A stretch of 64,000 nt of DNA. It comes from Clostridium sp. UBA4548. Lineage in GTDB: Bacteria > Bacillota > Clostridia > Clostridiales > Clostridiaceae. The stretch is taken from assembly GCF_002387895.1 (NCBI RefSeq), contig NZ_DGLI01000021.1, positions 1-64,000 of the forward strand. Reading direction: 5' to 3'. This document shows, piece after piece, positions 9,562 through 17,419 of the stretch (within the stretch, counting starts at the first letter, position 1; each line of letters opens with the position of its first letter). The notes beneath the pieces are model-generated. The model searched no databases. It was not told where the DNA came from and saw only the letters and a list, made by a program, of their open reading frames with translations. Made by a program: the position numbers and the translations under genes.

Positions 9562-10264
9562 TATTATTCCTCAGCTTTTCTTCATATTCTCTTTCTGCTT
9601 GAGAAGGTCGAAGGTAAATTGGCGCAGAGGTAAATACGTCTTCTTTCTCACCATTTTTTAAGCGTCTTAATCCGATTTCACCTAAAGAGGAGGCTTTAAC
9701 TACATTTAAATGAGTTGGTGCAAAGTATGCATTGTTTAAATTTTCAGCAAGCGTCTCTTTAAATTTATAGGTACCATCCCCTATAAAGTGTATGGGTTCA
9801 TTGTAGTTTTTCAATTTATTAATTAGTTCTTCAATTGATAAAATTTCAGATTCTCCAAGAGCCTCCAAGGAACCATTACATACCTTGTAAAAGTTTGTAT
9901 AAACATTTCCCCTTAAGGCATCCATTATAGGACAAATAACTCCCGTAGAAAAAAACAAATTATTTGCAAGAGCATCTAAAGTAGAAATGGATACAAAGGG
10001 TTTTCCAGTAGGTTGTGCTAAGCCTTTTATAGTAGCCATTCCTATTCTAAGGCCAGTAAAGGAACCAGGACCCTTTGAAACAACAAAACCATCTATATCT
10101 TCAATAGATAAATCTGTTGAAGTTAAAAGGGTATCTATCATAGGCATCATTATTGTAGAATGTTGTTTCTTATAATTAAAAGTTATTTCTCCAAGAAGCT
10201 TATCTTCGTCAATAATTGCAGCAGTTGCGCTTTCAGTAGCCGAATCTAAACACAATATCTTCAT
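9554..10264 (-). CDS. tsaB: tRNA threonylcarbamoyladenosine biosynthesis protein TsaB
   Basis: TsaB is the ASKHA-fold partner of TsaD in making t6A37 on ANN-decoding tRNAs. The protein starts with the phosphate-1 motif (MKILCLDSATESATAAIID) and has the conserved KGPGSFTGLRIGMATIKGLA segment that forms the dimer face with TsaD. Its 236-residue length is usual. It overlaps tsaE by four bases upstream and rimI by eight bases downstream, so the three are translationally coupled. tsaD itself is not in this window. Confidence 0.95.
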   Translation of the reverse strand: MKILCLDSATESATAAIIDEDKLLGEITFNYKKQHSTIMMPMIDTLLTSTDLSIEDIDGFVVSKGPGSFTGLRIGMATIKGLAQPTGKPFVSISTLDALANNLFFSTGVICPIMDALRGNVYTNFYKVCNGSLEALGESEILSIEELINKLKNYNEPIHFIGDGTYKFKETLAENLNNAYFAPTHLNVVKASSLGEIGLRRLKNGEKEDVFTSAPIYLRPSQAEREYEEKLRNNNG

Positions 10265-10728
10265 AATGTTAACTCCTTTATATAGTCATATCTGGAATCA
10301 CTATAAGTTATAGTTACTCTTCTACAGGTGGAACCTAGCTGAGGGACCTTTTCTAAAGTAAGAGTTAAGCTCTCTTTTGGAATTATCTCTTCAATGTAAT
10401 TGGCCCATTCAATTACACTTACTCCGCCCCCAAAAATATATTCATCAAAACCTATAGCAGCTATTTCATCAGGATCATTTACTCTATATACATCAAAATG
10501 ATAAAATTTTAATCTTCCATCATATTCATTTACAATGTTGAAGGTAGGGCTTGTAATATGCTCATCAATAGATAGACCCTTAGCAATTCCCTTGGTAAGA
10601 TGAGTTTTACCAGTTCCAAGTTCTCCAATTAAGCAAATTATATCACCAGCATTAGCAAGGCTTCCAAGCTGAATACCCAGGTTTTCTGTTTCTTCTACTG
10701 TGTTAACTAAAAACTCCATGTTTTTCAC
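10261..10728 (-). CDS. tsaE: tRNA threonylcarbamoyladenosine biosynthesis ATPase TsaE
   Basis: TsaE is the small P-loop ATPase that recycles the TsaB-TsaD complex in t6A synthesis. The Walker A motif GELGTGKTHLTKG, the switch segment (ITSPTFNIVNEYDG), and the HFDVYR and VIEWANYIEEIIP motifs are all visible. The product has 155 residues, normal for the family. It is the first gene of the tsaE-tsaB-rimI operon. Confidence 0.95.
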   Translation of the reverse strand: MKNMEFLVNTVEETENLGIQLGSLANAGDIICLIGELGTGKTHLTKGIAKGLSIDEHITSPTFNIVNEYDGRLKFYHFDVYRVNDPDEIAAIGFDEYIFGGGVSVIEWANYIEEIIPKESLTLTLEKVPQLGSTCRRVTITYSDSRYDYIKELTL

Positions 10729-10761
10729 CTCAATATTATTTTAGCTGAAAAAATCATAAAT

Positions 10762-10805
10762 GAAAAGGCAATATTATATATCAACTCCTAATACATAATA
10801 TTGCC
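10762..10805 (-). terminator. Terminator of the HD-GYP gene
   Basis: GGCAATATTAT (10767-10777) and ATAATATTGCC (10795-10805) form a perfect 11-bp stem; read on the minus strand it is followed by TTTTC. It lies between the HD-GYP stop codon (10828) and tsaE, so it isolates the tsaE operon. Confidence 0.75.
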
Positions 10806-10827
10806 ATAAATTTATTTGCTAGTAAAA

Positions 10828-12087
10828 TCACGTAGATAAATTTTTTTCTACTTTAGAAATTAGTGTACTCTTTAGAGATTTTACAGCATTACCGCATATA
10901 AATTCGCTTCTTACCATGTCATCGAGAATTTGAAAAGCTTCGTACATGTACATTCCTTTTCTATAAGGTCTATCCTCAGTAAGAGCTTGGTATATGTCGC
11001 AAACCCCAATGATTTTACTTTCTTCACTTATGTGTTCAGCAGAAAGTCTTCTAGGATATCCAGCTCCATTTAATTTCTCATGGTGATTGGCAGCCCATTC
11101 ACTAATATCAGGAATAAGTTCGATTCTATCTAAAATAAGCTTTGTATAATAAGTATGAGATTTTATTAAAGAAAATTCATCCTCTGTTAGCTTATCTTTT
11201 TTATCTAGAATAGTTGCTGGGATTGCTAACTTTCCGATATCGTGAAGAAGTCCTGCTATTTTCATTTTTAAGCATTTATTCTCATCATAACCAACATATT
11301 TTGAAACTTCAAAAGCTAAATCAGCTATGCCTCTAGAATGCATAGCTGTAAAGCCACTCTTACTATCTATGATAGTAGCAAAAATTTCAGCTATGTATTC
11401 AAATTCCTTTAAGGTAACATATTTTTCTTTCTTAGGTGCAATATAGTCTAATATGAAACCCATATGCGGCACATTGTAAAGGTTAAGCCAAAAGGTTTCA
11501 CTGCTAGCAAGCTTTAAAAAGCAATCAACAATAGTTGGACAAAAAAGTCTACCACTATGAAGTTTTATCCAATCTATAAGAGAATCCTTTTGTTTGTAAA
11601 TTGGCACATTTTCATCAAACATAACCTCTAACAAATCAGCAAGTCTGATAATTTGGGCCTCAAAGGGAATAAGGTAATTTTTAAGCTTCATACAGCCACT
11701 ACCATCATAATTTTCGTGGTGATAAAGGATTATATCATATATTTGAATTAGTGCAGGAATTTTCTGTATCATGTAGGCACCTTCAACACAATGTTTTTTT
11801 ATATACTCTACAGAGGTATGGACTTCATCAAGCATACTTTGAGCACCTATATCATGAAGCATGGATGCAATATATAAATTATGATAACTTTCCTCACTAA
11901 TATTAAGTTTTTTACCAATCTCTAGTGCTATGAAGGCGGTGCGCTTAGAGTGATGTGAATACTTATGCTTAGAATAATTCACCCCAGAGATATCTTCTAT
12001 AACATTTAAGTTTTGTAAGGAGGTAGTCTCAGCTAAATCTAAGGATATAGATAGAGCATTAACTACTTTATTAAGACTGATATTCAT
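10828..12087 (-). CDS. Tandem HD-domain (HD-GYP type) phosphohydrolase
   Basis: The 419-residue protein has two HD domains. The first (HHSKRTAFIALEIGK, ASMLHDIGAQ) has a degraded GYP loop (YHHENYDGSGC). The second has HDIGK and HHEKLNGAGYP, close to the canonical HD-GYP signature, with N in place of the usual D. HD-GYP proteins hydrolyse cyclic di-GMP; the second domain is the probable active one. No receiver or transmembrane segment is visible, so its input is unclear. The gene is single, with its own terminator, and divergent from the CBS-ACT gene. Confidence 0.82.
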   Translation of the reverse strand: MNISLNKVVNALSISLDLAETTSLQNLNVIEDISGVNYSKHKYSHHSKRTAFIALEIGKKLNISEESYHNLYIASMLHDIGAQSMLDEVHTSVEYIKKHCVEGAYMIQKIPALIQIYDIILYHHENYDGSGCMKLKNYLIPFEAQIIRLADLLEVMFDENVPIYKQKDSLIDWIKLHSGRLFCPTIVDCFLKLASSETFWLNLYNVPHMGFILDYIAPKKEKYVTLKEFEYIAEIFATIIDSKSGFTAMHSRGIADLAFEVSKYVGYDENKCLKMKIAGLLHDIGKLAIPATILDKKDKLTEDEFSLIKSHTYYTKLILDRIELIPDISEWAANHHEKLNGAGYPRRLSAEHISEESKIIGVCDIYQALTEDRPYRKGMYMYEAFQILDDMVRSEFICGNAVKSLKSTLISKVEKNLST

Positions 12088-12390
12088 AGGTAACCCCCAT
12101 AATGAAAAAAGAATTTATAGTATAATTTATTAATAATTATATCATAGTTTTAATGAAGATTATAACTTTTATGTTAAACCTTAATAAAATATTATAAGTT
12201 TTAGGGGAGTTGTAAATAAAGTATAAACTTTACTTATTATTTAATATTTAAATATATAGACAAATTTATGTAATTTCAAGTATAATTAAAGATAATCATC
12301 ATAGTTTTTACTTGTATTTGGAAATAATGAATAATATATATTATCAGTAATATAATTATTACTGATAGCCTTAATAAGGAGGAATTGATT
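12088..12390. promoter_or_regulatory. Divergent intergenic region with a perfect palindrome
   Basis: A/T-rich region between the HD-GYP gene and the CBS-ACT gene. TATCAGTAATA (12342-12352) and TATTACTGATA (12357-12367) form a perfect 11-bp inverted repeat with a TAAT centre, ending nine bases before the AAGGAGG of the CBS-ACT gene. It could be an operator or an RNA hairpin in the leader. No other structure is evident here. Confidence 0.55.
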
Positions 12391-13011
12391 ATGTTTGTAA
12401 GTAACTTAATGTTGCCAAAAGAGAAATTAACTACTGTAACTCCAAAAATTACCATAGGCGAAGCTCTTGATGTTATGGAAAAGAATAATTTTTTATCCAT
12501 TCCAGTAGCGGATGGTAATAAATTTTACGGTGCAATATCAAAAGAAAAAATATACACTTACTATTATGAAAAATGTATTGAAAGACAGTGTTTACTTTCA
12601 GATTTTTTAGTTGAAAATGTTATGAGAACAGATGTGCCAACAATTAATCCATTAGAGCAAATGGAAGAAGCTGCTCATTTCTTAGAAACAAAGAGTGTAT
12701 CTTTCATAGCTGTAGTTGATAATAGTGGAGAGTTTAAAGGAATAATTACTCACCATGCTATATTCCATCAATTTACTGAGCTATTTGGATTAAATAAGGG
12801 AAAGAGATTAGCAGTTATTGCTTATGATATTCCAGGACAGCTATCTAAGCTTTCTAAAATAATTACTGAAAACAAAGGTGATATTATAAGCTTTGTTGTA
12901 GTTGATCCAAAAAGTGTAACAGATGTTAAAGAAATAGTTGTAAGATTAAAAACTGATAATTTTGATGAAATCCTAACAAAAGTTAAAAACGCTGGCTTTA
13001 AAGTTCAGTAG
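12391..13011 (+). CDS. CBS-pair and ACT domain protein (AcuB-like)
   Basis: Two CBS motifs fill the first 130 residues (FVSNLMLPKEKLTTVTPKIT... and VENVMRTDVPTINPLEQMEE), followed by a C-terminal ACT-type regulatory domain (KRLAVIAYDIPGQLSKLSKIITEN). CBS pairs usually bind adenine nucleotides and ACT domains bind small metabolites such as amino acids, so this is a likely ligand sensor; its target is unknown. A TTG at 12385 is in frame, but ATG 12391 has AAGGAGG eight bases upstream and is preferred (206 residues). The architecture is that of AcuB-like proteins, but no acu gene is nearby. Confidence 0.85.
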   Translation: MFVSNLMLPKEKLTTVTPKITIGEALDVMEKNNFLSIPVADGNKFYGAISKEKIYTYYYEKCIERQCLLSDFLVENVMRTDVPTINPLEQMEEAAHFLETKSVSFIAVVDNSGEFKGIITHHAIFHQFTELFGLNKGKRLAVIAYDIPGQLSKLSKIITENKGDIISFVVVDPKSVTDVKEIVVRLKTDNFDEILTKVKNAGFKVQ

Positions 13012-13139
13012 TTTTATAGAAGATTACCTTTCAAGAGCTTTGTTTTAGGAGGAAACTTTAAATAGTGTGAATCTTAATGTGCTTTTAAATTGTAATTTAT
13101 TAAATATTGAGTAGTTAGGAATTTCCATTCCTATAAATA

Positions 13140-13177
13140 AAAAAAGATATCCCTTAAACACGGGGGTATCTTTTTGT
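13140..13177 (+). terminator. Terminator of the CBS-ACT gene
   Basis: AAAAAGATATCCC (13141-13153) pairs with GGGGGTATCTTTTT with one G-T wobble and ends in a T run. Confidence 0.85.
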
Positions 13178-13362
13178 GAATTTGTAGTTGATTTCTTAAA
13201 ATTTTTCTACAAGAGTATTTTAGGCATTAAGTTACTAATAATATATTAGGTATCTTCAAAAAATAAATAAGTCAGTATGCTCGTCTATTTTGTGTTATAC
13301 TTTACATCTTTGACTTGGTATTTATTTTCAGATGCCTTAAAGCGTAGTTTTTATTTAAGGAG

Positions 13363-13935
13363 ATGATTAAAATTAGCGATATAATAGATTTCAATGAGCT
13401 TAAAAATAGAGTCAATGACAAGGATATCGATAAATTTGAGGATTATATATACTCACTATATTATTCTATGGGAGAAGGAAAAATTAATATGCTAGAATTT
13501 AGCAGAAAAATACAAGCTTACATGGAGGAAAACAACATATCTCAAGAGAAGTTTTTAAATATTCAAAAGAAGGTTATGGAGAGATATGGATTCGATATGA
13601 ATAATATTGATGAACAAATGAAATCTTTCGGAATTGATACTAGCCAGTTTGGTTCATTGGGAAAAGACTATGAGGAAATGAGAAAAACTCTAAGTTTTCA
13701 AGAAAAGTATAAAGGAAGAATTAGTTCTAAAGCAGTGACAATTTATTATATTAAGAATTCGAATAATAACGTAGAAATAATTATGGAAGAGGAGAATGTG
13801 CTTTTAAAAAGCTACACACATATTAACTTAGCAGATAACGAGCTTAATGAATTTTTATGTTCTTATAAAAAGTTAATGAAAGAAAAGCCTCTTAACATAT
13901 CTATATGTGAGAATTCTTCTACCTATATATACTAA
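13363..13935 (+). CDS. Clostridial conserved hypothetical protein (DUF3867-like)
   Basis: A 190-residue soluble, charged protein with no signal peptide or membrane segment. The N-terminal part (IIDFNELKNRVNDKDIDKFEDYIYSLYY) and the EENNISQEKFLNIQKKVMERYGFD block resemble a small clostridial family I associate with DUF3867; no function is known. The start is awkward: AAGGAG directly touches ATG 13363, whereas an ATT at 13372 would have ideal spacing, so the true N-terminus is uncertain by three codons. It is single, with a terminator downstream. Confidence 0.7.
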   Translation: MIKISDIIDFNELKNRVNDKDIDKFEDYIYSLYYSMGEGKINMLEFSRKIQAYMEENNISQEKFLNIQKKVMERYGFDMNNIDEQMKSFGIDTSQFGSLGKDYEEMRKTLSFQEKYKGRISSKAVTIYYIKNSNNNVEIIMEEENVLLKSYTHINLADNELNEFLCSYKKLMKEKPLNISICENSSTYIY

Positions 13936-14042
13936 TAATCTATTTATTTATTTGGTTTTAGGTTTAAACTTAATAGATTTAACTTAAAAAATAAGGTGAC
14001 AATCTGAGGCTAAAATTAGTACTAAGGTTGGGTTCCACCAAG

Positions 14043-14085
14043 AGCTATACACTAATGAATTTTATTATTGGTGTATAGCTTTATT
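14043..14085 (+). terminator. Terminator after the DUF3867-like gene
   Basis: AGCTATACACTAA (14043-14055) pairs with TTGGTGTATAGCT (14068-14080) and is followed by TTATTTATAACTTTT. The 13936-14149 gap holds no reading frame. Confidence 0.75.
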
Positions 14086-14149
14086 TATAACTTTTAAATT
14101 GAATAATTACGTTTTTTTCAGCGGCCCTATTAAGTTAGTTTGGAATTTA

Positions 14150-14178
14150 TTGAATTTTAATTGGATATGATATATAAT
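14150..14178 (+). promoter_or_regulatory. Promoter of the FabK/NMO-like gene
   Basis: TTGAAT (14150-14155) and TATAAT (14173-14178) with a 17-base spacer form a good sigma-A promoter. Transcription would start near 14185, just before two palindromes. Confidence 0.75.
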
Positions 14179-14190
14179 AGTAATTATTAC

Positions 14191-14219
14191 TTTGATAATC
14201 AAAATATTTGATTATCAAA
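14191..14219 (+). promoter_or_regulatory. Two tandem FabT-like palindromic operators
   Basis: TTTGATAATCAAA (14191-14203) and TTTGATTATCAAA (14207-14219) are each 13-bp palindromes around one central base, placed 16 bp centre to centre, right after the predicted start of transcription. The sequence resembles the operator I recall for the MarR-family regulator FabT of fatty-acid synthesis genes in Firmicutes. The placement is that of a repressor site. Confidence 0.65.
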
Positions 14220-14262
14220 TTAAACTGATTGAATTAACTTCTTATAGAGGAGATGAAGATTT

Positions 14263-15330
14263 ATGAATATAAAACCATTAAAGATAGGAAACTTAGTAGC
14301 TAGATTACCGATTATACAAGGAGGAATGGGAATTGGAGTTTCTCTTTCTAATTTAGCAGCAGCAGTGACAAATGCTGGAGGAATAGGTGTTATTTCCGCT
14401 GCTCAAATAGGATTTAAAGAGAAAGACTTTGAAATAAATCCCTTTGAAGCGAATCTTAGAGCTTTAAAAGAACATATAAGATTAGCTAAGGAAAAAGCTT
14501 TTCAAGGTATAATTGGAGTAAATATCATGGTAGCTATGGAACATTATGAGGAATACGTTAGAGCAGCAATAGAAGCTGGAGCAGACCTGATAATATCAGG
14601 GGCAGGGCTACCTTCAGCCCTTCCTAAGGTAGCAAAGGATTCTAAGGTGAAACTAGCACCTATAGTATCTTCTTTAAAGGCAGCTAAGGTTATTTTAAAA
14701 ATGTGGGATAGACATGACAAAGCTACTGCAGATTTAGTAGTTATTGAGGGTCCAAAGGCTGGAGGACATCTTGGTTTTAAAAAAGAGGAATTACAGGATA
14801 AGAACATGGATTATGATAAAGTAATTACTGACATAATCAACGAAGTTAAAACTTATGAAGAAAAATATGAAAAGTCAATACCTGTAGTTGTAGCGGGTGG
14901 AGTTTTTGATGGCTATGACATTGCAAAGTATTTAAAACTTGGAGCTGCCGGTGTTCAAATGGCTACAAGATTTGTAGCTACAGAGGAATGTGATGCTCAT
15001 ATAAACTATAAAAATGCTTATATAAATTCAAAACTTGAGGATATTGTTATTGTGCAAAGTCCAGTAGGAATGCCAGGCCGTGCTATTAAAAATCCATTCA
15101 TGAATCAAGTGGAGGATGGAGGAGTAAAGGTAACAAAATGTTATAAATGCATATCCCATTGTAATCCTAAGACAACACCTTATTGCATAACTAAAGCATT
15201 GATCAATGCAGTAAACGGAAATATAGACGAAGCTCTTCTATTTTGTGGAGAAAACGCTCATAAGGTAGATAAAATTGTTACTGTAGATGCATTAATGAAA
15301 GAGTTGGAAGAAGAAATAATAAAAGCGTAA
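14263..15330 (+). CDS. FMN-dependent nitronate monooxygenase / FabK-like flavoprotein
   Basis: The 355-residue protein has the NMO/2-nitropropane dioxygenase TIM-barrel fold: the N-terminal block (LPIIQGGMGIGVSLSNLAAAVTNAGGIGVIS), the FMN-binding glycines and H of VIEGPKAGGHLGF, and VVVAGGVFDGYDIAKYLKLGAAGVQMATRFVAT. A cysteine-containing C-terminal insert (KCYKCISHCNPKTTPYC) distinguishes a clostridial subgroup. The same fold includes FabK, the flavin enoyl-ACP reductase. The FabT-like operators upstream favour a role linked to fatty acids or lipid peroxidation/nitronate products over a purely detoxifying one, but sequence alone does not decide. The start follows GAGGAGATG. Confidence 0.85.
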   Translation: MNIKPLKIGNLVARLPIIQGGMGIGVSLSNLAAAVTNAGGIGVISAAQIGFKEKDFEINPFEANLRALKEHIRLAKEKAFQGIIGVNIMVAMEHYEEYVRAAIEAGADLIISGAGLPSALPKVAKDSKVKLAPIVSSLKAAKVILKMWDRHDKATADLVVIEGPKAGGHLGFKKEELQDKNMDYDKVITDIINEVKTYEEKYEKSIPVVVAGGVFDGYDIAKYLKLGAAGVQMATRFVATEECDAHINYKNAYINSKLEDIVIVQSPVGMPGRAIKNPFMNQVEDGGVKVTKCYKCISHCNPKTTPYCITKALINAVNGNIDEALLFCGENAHKVDKIVTVDALMKELEEEIIKA

Positions 15331-15336
15331 CAGCTT

Positions 15337-15372
15337 AAGAGGATGTTCTTATACATCCTCTTTTATTTTTTT
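15337..15372 (+). terminator. Terminator of the FabK/NMO-like gene
   Basis: AAGAGGATGT (15337-15346) pairs perfectly with ACATCCTCTT (15353-15362), followed by TTATTTTTTT. Confidence 0.92.
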
Positions 15373-15535
15373 ATATAAGTTTAAGTAAGAAGCTTCAGAG
15401 ACGAGGGTCAAGGGTTATAAAATCCATGAAGAGTGAGTTTTAAAAAGTACTTTCTGAGAAGTTATATCTATAGGGACAGGGATAAAAAGTAGTAATTTTA
15501 ATTATTGTTAGTTAAATTTAAATACCATAATTATT

Positions 15536-15548
15536 GGAAGCTGCATAT
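15536..15548 (+). repeat. 13-bp repeat GGAAGCTGCATAT, copy 1
   Basis: The same 13 bases occur at 17383-17395. The first copy ends 37 bases before the amine oxidase start and the second 25 bases before the amidase start. Shared position suggests a common promoter or regulatory site; see the finding. Confidence 0.5.
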
Positions 15549-15584
15549 ATTGAATATGATAATAAGTATATAAGGAGTTTATTC

Positions 15585-17300
15585 GTGGAAAATATGAGTA
15601 GACAACAGATTCCATTTCAAGGGGATAATCCCACCGATGAAGATAGATATGAACAATTAAGATTCGTACTTACTGCTGGACGAAGACCAGAGGATTTTGA
15701 AAATATTATTAGTATTCTAAGCCCTCCTAAGGACATAAGAGAGATATGTAGTGGACCTTGTGGAAAAGGAGTTAAAGTAGCTGTAATAGGTGCTGGTGCT
15801 GCAGGTCTTGCTGCTGCTTTTGAATTAAAGAAGATTGGATGTGACATAACTGTATTTGAAGCAAATGAGAGAATTGGAGGAAGAATATACACCTACCCAA
15901 TTAATAAAGGATACAATGTAGATTTAGGAGCAGAAAGGATACCAGTATCCCATGAAACTAGTTGGCATTATATCAATTTGTTTAACTTAAATACCAGGCC
16001 CTTTGCAACATCAAATATAAAAGGTCTCTATTATATAAGAGGAGAAAGAGCCACAAAAGAACCTTCAGGAATTAGTGTAATGGAAAATATATATCCACAA
16101 TTTAACTTGACACCAGAAGAGGCAAAAACTCCTTGGAGAGAGTTGTCGGGACGATTATATGATAAATATATATTGGGTTTATCACCAGAAATAAGAAAAG
16201 AGTTAATACAAGTAAAAGAGAATTACTCTGAAGAAATTAGACAGATGGATAGAATGAACTATAAGGCAGGATATGAAAGTGTTGGGCTAAGTGAAAATGC
16301 AATATTCATGATAGGTTATTTATCTACACTTGATGTTGAATTTTTCAATTTAAGTTTAGCAGAAATGATGGATAAAGTGTACAGTGCAGATTTTTCACAG
16401 ACCTATTATTTAGAAGGTGGGGCTGAAAGGATTATTACAAGCTTCTATAATGCCCTTACCAATAAAAATTTACAGGTATTTAAAGGCATAGATGAGGAAG
16501 AGCTTGGACAGGTTAAAATAAGAATTAGTACAGCTATAGATGGAATTTATCAAGATAATAATAAGGATAAAGTTACACTTAAGTGTAGAGCTACCAAAGA
16601 TAAGGCTATTACCCTAGAGGAATTTGACTATGTAGTTTGTGCTATACCTTTCACCAGTTTAAGAAGAGTAGAAATTAAGCCTGTATTTAGTTTGAAAAAA
16701 ATGCAGGCAATTAATGAGTTAAACTATGAGTCATCCCAAAAAACTTTTCTTTTCTTAAAGGATAGATTCTGGGAGATGGGGGAAGCAGCAGAGCGAATTG
16801 TAGGAGGAAGCTCAGGAACAGATCTTCCTATAATAAATATAATATACCCTTCAGACCATGCAATACCTGTAGAAGGAAAGAGTGGTACTTGGACCTTAAG
16901 GCCAGGTGCTTCACCAAACTCTCCAGGGGCACTTCTTGCATCTTACAATTGGGGTCAAGACGCTGAAATCATAGGAAATGAAGCTAATAATCTTCGTATA
17001 AGGGATATTGCAAAACAAGTTGAGGAAGTTCATGGTCTTGAGGATGGTTATATTAGAGATAGATTATTATCCTGGGTTACTATGTTTTGGGCAAATGCAC
17101 AATATATATGGTCCGGTGCGTGCTTTGGAAAGCCACAAGACAGAACCTTGTTCTCCTATGCAGTCACATTGCCTGAAATGAATAATAGAGTTTATTTTGC
17201 AGGAGAGCATATATCGCAGAAGCATGCATGGATTCAAGGGGCACTACAAAGTGCTATGTTAGCAGCAAATAGTGTTGCTGAAGCTATAGCTGAAAAGTAG
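15585..17300 (+). CDS. Flavin-containing amine / L-amino acid oxidase family protein
   Basis: A FAD enzyme of the monoamine oxidase/L-amino acid oxidase family. It has the dinucleotide-binding motif (VAVIGAGAAGLAAAFELKKIG), the following acidic residue (FEANERIGGRIYTY), and a C-terminal FAD block (VYFAGEHISQKHAWIQGALQSAMLAA). No export signal is visible, so it is probably cytoplasmic; the amine substrate is unknown. Frame reads back to TTG 15534, but the AAGGAG at 15572-15577 fits GTG 15585 (571 residues). About 85 residues precede the FAD motif, as in L-amino acid oxidase-like members. It is followed by an amidase gene that carries the same upstream 13-mer. Confidence 0.85.
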   Translation: MENMSRQQIPFQGDNPTDEDRYEQLRFVLTAGRRPEDFENIISILSPPKDIREICSGPCGKGVKVAVIGAGAAGLAAAFELKKIGCDITVFEANERIGGRIYTYPINKGYNVDLGAERIPVSHETSWHYINLFNLNTRPFATSNIKGLYYIRGERATKEPSGISVMENIYPQFNLTPEEAKTPWRELSGRLYDKYILGLSPEIRKELIQVKENYSEEIRQMDRMNYKAGYESVGLSENAIFMIGYLSTLDVEFFNLSLAEMMDKVYSADFSQTYYLEGGAERIITSFYNALTNKNLQVFKGIDEEELGQVKIRISTAIDGIYQDNNKDKVTLKCRATKDKAITLEEFDYVVCAIPFTSLRRVEIKPVFSLKKMQAINELNYESSQKTFLFLKDRFWEMGEAAERIVGGSSGTDLPIINIIYPSDHAIPVEGKSGTWTLRPGASPNSPGALLASYNWGQDAEIIGNEANNLRIRDIAKQVEEVHGLEDGYIRDRLLSWVTMFWANAQYIWSGACFGKPQDRTLFSYAVTLPEMNNRVYFAGEHISQKHAWIQGALQSAMLAANSVAEAIAEK

Positions 17301-17382
17301 TAATGTTGTTAAAGCTCTAGTAGTGTACTAGGGCTTTATGATTTATTGTCCACCTTTTTTGAATAATTAATGTCAAACACAT

Positions 17383-17395
17383 AGGAAGCTGCATA
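17383..17395 (+). repeat. 13-bp repeat GGAAGCTGCATAT, copy 2
   Basis: Exact second copy of the 15536-15548 element, lying just upstream of the amidase ribosome binding site. Confidence 0.5.
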
Positions 17396-17419
17396 TTTAT
17401 AATTAAGGGAGGGATGATT

